A DNA stretch of 64,000 bases from assembly GCF_026810505.1 (NCBI RefSeq), contig NZ_CP101750.1, positions 248,001 to 312,000 of the forward strand, in the 5' to 3' direction. The notes beneath the pieces were generated by a model. The model saw nothing but the letters and a program-made list of their open reading frames with translations, ran no database searches and had not been told where the DNA came from. The translations under genes and the position numbers were made by a program. Below, in pieces: positions 58,888-64,000 of the stretch. This DNA is from Streptomyces sp. Je 1-369. Lineage in GTDB: Bacteria > Actinomycetota > Actinomycetes > Streptomycetales > Streptomycetaceae. Each line of letters starts with the position of its first letter. The stretch's first letter is position 1.

Positions 58888-59502
58888 GTGGAGCAGGTGC
58901 GACGGGTGGTCAATCTGCAATCCGTTGAGCAGAAGTTGTTGCTGCTTGCTCTCCTGTTCGTGGTCGGCGGGTCGATCGTCGCGAACCTCTTCGCGTGGGA
59001 CGTGAAGTGGCAGATACCCCTCATCTATGCCGCACTCTATGTCCTGCTATCAGTCGTTATCGAGATCCGTGATGGTCAGGCCCCTACTGCTTCCACGCAC
59101 TACCGCAACAGCGACGAATTCTTTCTGTCGTTCACCCGTCTCGTACGCACCGCCGAGCGACATGTCTACACGAGCTACGTGTGCAACACGCCGCCGCTGA
59201 GCTTTCAATCCCCGGCCGCACAATGGTTGCGAGAGCACTACGAGGAGATGCACGGTCTTGCCAACTACCACGCCCGCGTGGTGACCATCAACAGCGGTGT
59301 CGACGCCGTCAATACGGCGATCCTTGATGACACCGCGGTCCTGTTGCTCCTGACCGCGGATGGATCTTCCATGAGCGGACACAGCCTGGAGACGGCTGAA
59401 GCCGTCAACTCCTTCCGGGACTACTACAGGTCTTGGTGGGCATCGGCGGAGCCGCTGGAAACCTACGCGCAGCGGACTGACCTCATGTCTCCCGACCACT
59501 GA
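58888..59502 (+). CDS. Membrane protein beside the NACHT remnant (hypothetical)
   Basis: About 204 residues from GTG 58888; a TTG at 58825 is also possible. Two adjacent helices at about residues 15-35 (KLLLLALLFVVGGSIVANLF) and 40-60 (IPLIYAALYVLLSVVIEIRD) are followed by a soluble domain of about 150 residues (FFLSFTRLVRTAERHVYTSY, DDTAVLLLLTADGSSMSGHS). The latter loosely resembles a half of a phospholipase D fold but no HKD motif is present. Its position 105 nt before an NACHT gene suggests a shared unit. Confidence 0.65.
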   Translation: MEQVRRVVNLQSVEQKLLLLALLFVVGGSIVANLFAWDVKWQIPLIYAALYVLLSVVIEIRDGQAPTASTHYRNSDEFFLSFTRLVRTAERHVYTSYVCNTPPLSFQSPAAQWLREHYEEMHGLANYHARVVTINSGVDAVNTAILDDTAVLLLLTADGSSMSGHSLETAEAVNSFRDYYRSWWASAEPLETYAQRTDLMSPDH

Positions 59503-59607
59503 GCCTCACGGAACCGCGGAACGGGCCTCGAATGCTCCTCACCCTTGCTCAGCGCGTTTCCCGGACCTGCCCGCTTTCGCTTCCCACCCGTTGCAAGCTC
59601 TTAGGTC

Positions 59608-60898
59608 ATGGGCGTGCAAAGAGGGGTCGCATGGTTTTGGGTGCTCGTGTGCGCGGTTGCGCTGGGCGTGGTAGCGGTGTGGGGCCTGCCGGCGGTGACA
59701 CGGAGCGATGTGGATCCGGTGGGGGCATGCATCGGCTTGGCGGGGCTCATCGTCGCCGGCTGGTCGGGGTGGATGTCCTGGCGGGCGCTGCGCCACCAGG
59801 AGCGTGACGCGGTGGTGATGGCGGGCCTGCTGGCTCGAGCGGTGTTCCAGGCCGAGAGCCGCGCACGGGCACAGCTGCTCGGTGAGGACAGTACGGCGAT
59901 CGATGTGCGCTTCGTCTCCCGTCCCGCCACAACACGCAACGCGATGGGCGCCGCCACGGAGGGGCGGCTGAGTGAGGTGGCGAGCTATTACCAGCGGCTA
60001 CGTCCGGGACGTCTGGTGATCACCGGCGCGCCGGGAGCGGGTAAGACCGTCCTCGCCGTCGAGCTCATTCTTGCCCTGCTGGAGAACCGCAAGCCCGAGG
60101 ACCCCATTCCGGTACGGCTGCCACTGACCTCCTGGTCCACGCTCCCTGCCCCACCCGTCGGCGTCGGGCGCGTAGCCGCGAACCGAGATCCGGCCGCGGG
60201 AGCCCACGCCGTACGAGCGTGGATATGCCGGCACCTGGTCGACACCTACGCAGGGATCTCCCCTACGACCGCCGCCGCGTTGATGGATGCCGGGCTCATC
60301 CTTCCGGCACTGGACGGGCTGGATGAGATGGCCAGCCTTGCTGCTCGCCTTTGCGCCCTTGGTGGGACTCGGCTACCTGCTCCTGGTGAAGGTCCAACCC
60401 GCGGTGATGGGGATCTCGTTCTGCCTGCTGTTCGGGCTCTTGCTGTGGCTCGTGGTCCGGCCCGGGAACAGCGTGGATGCGCTCGACATCATGGACTCGC
60501 CGCACACCGTCGTCCGTGCCGAACTCATCGCCGCGCTCTTGTTCGGGCTCCCGATCGGTGTCCTGTACGGGGCCATGGTGCGGCCCGCATTCGGGGTTCT
60601 GGCCGGCGTCGCGATGGGGCTGCTGTGCGGGCTCGGTGGGACGGGGACACGCTACATCGCTCTTCTGGTGTGTACCCGCCGCGGCCGCCAGGCCCTGCCT
60701 TGGCGTCTACGCCGGTTCCTGCACTGGGCGACCGAAGCCGGCCTGCTCCGAGTTGCCGGCACCGCCTACCAGTTCCGCCACCGGGAACTACAGGACTGGC
60801 TCGCCACCTTGCGAGCCGCGCCCCCGTGGCCCCGGGATCCGGCCCGGTGCGCTGTCGATTCCTTCGGGCACGATGGTGGAGGTGGTGCCGCCCCGTGA
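59608..60898 (+). pseudogene. NACHT-domain NTPase with internal deletion
   Basis: The N-terminus has two transmembrane helices (residues 8-25 and about 33-50), then a NACHT NTPase: Walker A GAPGAGKT at about residue 144 and the beginning of Walker B (LILPALDGLDEM). At about 60335 the sequence jumps to another frame encoding several transmembrane helices (GYLLLVKVQPAVMGISFCLL, GVLYGAMVRPAFGVLAGVAM) and the typical ending GTAYQFRHRELQDWLATL. The middle of the family, about half its usual length, is gone. NACHT proteins of this type are related to bacterial NLR-like defence ATPases. Confidence 0.75.
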
Positions 60899-60935
60899 TG
60901 TGGGCACCGTCGCCCTGCGGAAGCAGCCGGCCCGA

Positions 60936-60973
60936 CCGTGACCACCGCTCCCGGCAAGGAGCGGTGGTCACGG
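60936..60973. terminator. Bidirectional terminator between NACHT remnant and BBE oxidase
   Basis: A 16-bp perfect stem (60936-60951 with 60958-60973, CCGTGACCACCGCTCC) and 6-nt loop, 14 nt from the BBE stop and 37 nt after the NACHT stop. Confidence 0.75.
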
Positions 60974-60987
60974 GTGCGTGTACAGGG

Positions 60988-62733
60988 TTACGGCAGGCGC
61001 ACCGACTGGGCGTGCCGGAAGATGTCCTTCGGGTCCCAGGCCGCCTTCGCCTTCTGCAGGCGGGCGTAGTTGCCCTTGTAGTAGAGGCTGTTCCAGGCGG
61101 TCGACGAGGTGTTCCAGGCGGCGTCGCCGAGGTCCTTGTCGGGGTAGTTCACGTAGCAGCCGTCGTTGATGACGTTCGGCACCGGGACGCCGCCGGTCTC
61201 CGCGTACACGTCCTTGTAGAAGTCGCGGATCCAGGCCAGGTGCCTGGCCTCGTCGGCCGGGTCGGTCCAGTACGTCTGGTACTGCAGCTTGAGCACCGAG
61301 TCGCGCTGCGGCACCGCGGTGTCACCGGGTTTGACGCTGTTGATGCGACCGCCGTACGAGTCGACCTGGAGCAGCGCGTCGCCGTTGCTGTAGTCGGAGC
61401 GCGTCAGGTGCTTGTACATCGCCTTGATCTGGGTGACGGAGAAGCCCTTGCGCGCGTACGCCGACTTGTACTTGCCGTACAGCGTGGGGTTGCCGCCGCT
61501 GAGGTAGTCCGTGGCGATGTACCAGGGCAGCGCGCGCGGCTTGGCGAACTGCGGCATGGCCGCGTGTTCGCCGGACCGCTGAGTCATGGCCCGGCGGGTG
61601 ACGCCCACGCCCGCGGAGACCGCGGCCAGGTAGTCGTCCAGGAGGGCCTGTGCGTCGGGGACGGTGGCGTCCATCTGCGTGAGGAGGACGATCTCCGACC
61701 GTTCGGGGTTGGCGCGCTGGTTCAGCTTCAGCAGGCCGAACAGCGAGTTGTACTTGGAGTCCGGCGCGCTGTTCTGCTCGTGCCAGGTGCCCCAGTTCTG
61801 CAGGAGCCGGGTGAAGGACGCCTCGGTCATGTCCTTCCAGGGGAAGGCCGTGGCGTGCACGAAGACCTCGGAGGGAGGCTTCGGCAGCAGCTTGGACGGG
61901 TCGCTGCCGGTGGCGCCGGGCGTGCGCAGCCAGTAGCGGGTGATGAGGCCGAAGTTGCCGCCACCGCCGCCGGTGTGGGCCCACCAGAGGTCCTTGAGCG
62001 CGGCGTCGGTGGAGTCGCGGGTCGCGACGACGGCCTTGGCCGTGCCGTTCTTGTCCACCGTGACGACCTCGACACCGTAGAGATGGTCGACGGTCAGGCC
62101 GTGCAGGCGGGAGAGCAGGCCGTAGCCGCCGCCGGATATGTGGCCGCCCGCGCCGACGGAGGCGCAGGAACCCGCCGGGAGCGTGACGCCGTACAGCTTG
62201 TAGAGCGTCTCGTAGATCTGGAGGTTGGAGGCACCGCCCTCGACCGCGAAGGCGTTCTTGGCGCTGTCGTAGTAGACCTGCGTCATCCCGGACATGTCGA
62301 TGACGACCTGGACGTCCTTGTTGAAGACGAAGTCCTCGTAGCAGTGGCCACCACTGCGGACCGTCAGCCGCTTGCCGGCCGCCACCGCGTCCTGGACGGC
62401 CCGCACGGCCTGGGCGGTGGTGGTGACCAGGCGGACGTAGTCGGGCTTGGCGACCCAGCGCTGGTTGATGCCGCGCACCAGGTCGGGGAAGCGGGCGTCA
62501 CCCGGGGCGACGGTGATGTAGTCGGGCGTGCCGACGGTGGTCTGCGGCCCGGTGGCGACGGTGGTCGCGGCCACTCCCCCGGGGTGCGCGGAGCTCTGGG
62601 CGGCCGCGGACGGGGCGGTGGTCAGGGCCGCTCCGCCGGCGACTGCGGCGGCGCCCGCGAGAAGGGATCTTCGACCTAACGCTCCGCCCTGATTCGCCGC
62701 ACTCGAGTCGGTTGTCTTGTTTGTCCTTCTCAT
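60988..62733 (-). CDS. BBE-like FAD-linked oxidoreductase, Tat-exported
   Basis: About 581 residues from ATG 62733, which has GGAG 7 nt upstream. A Tat signal (GRRSLLAGAAAVAGGA) directs export of the folded flavoenzyme. The FAD-binding PCMH domain carries RSGGHCYEDF, whose His is the usual site of covalent flavin attachment. The second attachment site is in GSCASVGAGGHISGGGYGLL (Cys), so bicovalent FAD is expected. The BBE C-terminal motif (CYVNYPDKDLGDAAWN) is complete. Such enzymes oxidise sugars or natural products, often in biosynthetic clusters; its position beside PKS genes suggests tailoring of a polyketide. Confidence 0.93.
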   Translation of the reverse strand: MRRTNKTTDSSAANQGGALGRRSLLAGAAAVAGGAALTTAPSAAAQSSAHPGGVAATTVATGPQTTVGTPDYITVAPGDARFPDLVRGINQRWVAKPDYVRLVTTTAQAVRAVQDAVAAGKRLTVRSGGHCYEDFVFNKDVQVVIDMSGMTQVYYDSAKNAFAVEGGASNLQIYETLYKLYGVTLPAGSCASVGAGGHISGGGYGLLSRLHGLTVDHLYGVEVVTVDKNGTAKAVVATRDSTDAALKDLWWAHTGGGGGNFGLITRYWLRTPGATGSDPSKLLPKPPSEVFVHATAFPWKDMTEASFTRLLQNWGTWHEQNSAPDSKYNSLFGLLKLNQRANPERSEIVLLTQMDATVPDAQALLDDYLAAVSAGVGVTRRAMTQRSGEHAAMPQFAKPRALPWYIATDYLSGGNPTLYGKYKSAYARKGFSVTQIKAMYKHLTRSDYSNGDALLQVDSYGGRINSVKPGDTAVPQRDSVLKLQYQTYWTDPADEARHLAWIRDFYKDVYAETGGVPVPNVINDGCYVNYPDKDLGDAAWNTSSTAWNSLYYKGNYARLQKAKAAWDPKDIFRHAQSVRLP

Positions 62734-63059
62734 GGTCACACTCCACCAACAGGTCTGGCACCAAAGGAAGTTGAAGATGCATCGAACGATGATCGATCAC
62801 GACAGTAGCCGAGCGGGGCAGGGGTGACGCAATAGCTTCATTGAGAAAACTGTCCGAACTGCCGGTCACGCCATGGTTGATTGCAACATGTGCAACTATG
62901 CGCGGCCGAACGGCTGCTCACCCGACTTCGCGGGGCGCCTGTCGGCGAGTGTGACGCGGGCCGGCTCGTGCGCCGGCGACCAGTCCGCACCCACGCCCCG
63001 CCGGGACTCGGGGTCGACCAACTTATCCGGCGGTCAAGCAGCCCATCCGGTCTGGAAGG
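62734..63059. other. 326-bp region with unassigned coding-like stretch
   Basis: Contains the BBE promoter near 62740-62800. On the minus strand at about 62905-63030 a short frame ends in [31 protein letters not shown]: coding-like but unassigned, possibly the tail of a gene now fused behind the reductase remnant. Confidence 0.35.
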
Positions 63060-63388
63060 AGAACACCCCGCCACCACCTCGAGATGGGCCGCGGCCAGTT
63101 CCTCGTACGTCCGCACCAGCTCCGGGTCGCCGCTGTCGAAGGCCGCGTCCAGCCGCTGCCGGGCCGCGGCGGCGTCACTGCCGCGCACCAGGGCGATCAG
63201 CCGGCCGCCGGCCGGCGCCAGAGTGTGCAGCCATTCCAGGGCGAGGAAGCGGCCGAGGTACCGTTCGCGCCGCTCAGCAGCACAGTTCGCGGCTCCCGCT
63301 CGGCGCGGGGCAGCGCGGGGGCGTCGGCTAGGAGGTGTGCGTCGAGGAACTTGTCGAGGGTGAGGTCCTTCGCGTGGACCTCGGTCAC
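63060..63388 (-). pseudogene. Thioester-reductase (R) domain protein, broken
   Basis: Starts at GTG 63388, overlapping the PKS stop by GTGA, with [20 protein letters not shown] and the NADP-binding opening [10 protein letters not shown] frameshift at about 63270 switches to [40 protein letters not shown] and [14 protein letters not shown], the Lys2/carboxylate-reductase Rossmann pattern. Sequence similarity ends shortly after, so most of the domain, including the catalytic YxxxK, is missing. Confidence 0.7.
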
Positions 63389-64000
63389 CCCTCGCCGTGC
63401 ACCGAGGCGAAGGTGGGCCGCCGCACGGCCGAAACACGGTGAGCACGGCGCCCGGCGCCCTCGCCCCCTTCCTTGAACCCCACGATGCGGATCGTCATTT
63501 CCTTGAGCGTGACCGGTTCCAGGAACAGCTCGATCGGTACGTCGATGTCCAGCTCGTCACGGAGCCGTCCGGCCAGATGCACGGACGTCAGCGAGTCGCC
63601 GCCCGCGTCGAGGTACGTCTTCCCCAGACCGGCGGGCCCGTCGAGATCCAGCGCCTCGATCACCAGCTCGGCGACTCTGTCCTCCAGTTCGCTGCCCAGT
63701 GCGGGCGCCGCGCTCTCGGCCGGCGCTTGAGCAACCGGCGCTCGAGCGGCCGACGCGCGAGCAGCCGACGCTTGAGCGGCGGCACGGCCGTGCAGCGTCA
63801 GCGCGCCGTAGCTCTCGCCCGCGAACGGGTACGACGGGAGCCGTACCCGGCGCACCTCGCCGTCGAGCGCCGGCCAGGTCACCTCCTCGCCGCGCAGCCA
63901 CGCCTCCCCCGACGGGTCCCGCACCGGATCCGTGTGACCCTCGGCCAGTGCCATGAGCTTGTCCGACGCCTCCTGCACGTCGGCGGCGACCACGTAGGCA
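63385..64000 (-). CDS. Polyketide synthase C-terminal end with ACP (5' end outside window)
   Basis: The visible part begins in the post-AT linker ([31 protein letters not shown]), passes a repetitive Ala/Ser/Arg linker ([20 protein letters not shown]), and reaches a carrier protein whose phosphopantetheine serine lies in [13 protein letters not shown], followed by [15 protein letters not shown]. The unit ends with a short tail. The stop overlaps the GTG of a thioester-reductase gene, implying reductive release of the chain by the separate R protein, which is now broken. Confidence 0.85.
   Translation of the reverse strand, partial: AYVVAADVQEASDKLMALAEGHTDPVRDPSGEAWLRGEEVTWPALDGEVRRVRLPSYPFAGESYGALTLHGRAAAQASAARASAARAPVAQAPAESAAPALGSELEDRVAELVIEALDLDGPAGLGKTYLDAGGDSLTSVHLAGRLRDELDIDVPIELFLEPVTLKEMTIRIVGFKEGGEGAGRRAHRVSAVRRPTFASVHGEG

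Noticed and set aside
60988..62679. A plus-strand open frame running on from the NACHT gene through the whole BBE region
   Set aside because: It is antisense to a complete BBE oxidase; its sequence is low-complexity Val/Gly/Arg with no family, typical of an open frame opposite a high-GC gene.

Overview
The window is about 70% GC, almost every intact gene ends its codons in G or C, and the gene content is typical of Streptomyces: modular polyketide synthase pieces, a WS/DGAT acyltransferase, a Tat-exported BBE oxidase, TTA (bldA-type) codons, and IS481, IS5, IS630 and IS1182 debris. The very high density of truncated, frameshifted and fused genes suggests a chromosome arm or large linear plasmid rather than the conserved core. 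This is inferred from sequence alone; no database search was run.

Layout. 1-5.8 kb: a minus-strand operon of a small charged protein, an ABC1/AarF kinase-like protein, a WS/DGAT acyltransferase and a KS-AT polyketide synthase that runs off the left edge. 6.2-11.8 kb: catabolic genes, namely an HSL-type esterase, an alkylsulfatase, a PucR-type regulator and an MFS transporter, with a palindrome between the last two. 12.1-22.3 kb: the most interesting block. It holds a large dynamin-like GTPase, a small GTPase overlapping it by ATGA, a tail-anchored protein, a small protein, a 1369-residue TPR-CHAT (caspase-like) protease and a convergent beta-rich protein. Four of these genes each carry a TTA codon. 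It looks like an NTPase-plus-protease conflict (immunity or cell-death) module under developmental control.

22.4-24.6 kb: a graveyard with a three-repeat remnant of a type I-E-like CRISPR array and pieces of IS1182, a tyrosine recombinase, an IS5-like and an IS630 transposase. 24.7-29.4 kb: an intact LysR / NAD-dependent reductase / DMT exporter / amidohydrolase group, with a paired direct repeat at the divergent promoter and a perfect 31-bp hairpin at the end. 29.6-30.5 kb: an S1-domain fragment meeting a TniQ fragment tail to tail. 30.8-33.8 kb: a D,D-carboxypeptidase and a BCCT transporter.

33.8-39.3 kb: debris plus an orphan RHS-HINT-EndoU toxin tail with its MafI-type immunity gene, then an integrase fragment fused to a P450 fragment, then a small secreted protein. 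39.7-43.6 kb: three decaying genes (lipase, AraC regulator, SGNH hydrolase) among intact hypotheticals and a cupin. 43.6-48.5 kb: membrane and secreted hypotheticals. 48.6-53.9 kb: a TnsA-like fragment, membrane-protein genes, a truncated quinone oxidoreductase and a broken TniQ gene, which together read as a decayed Tn7-like element with cargo.

54.2-59.5 kb: hypotheticals and an IS5 remnant. 59.6-60.9 kb: an internally deleted NACHT NTPase. 61.0-62.7 kb: the BBE oxidase. 62.9-64 kb: a broken thioester-reductase gene translationally coupled to the ACP end of another polyketide synthase that runs off the right edge.
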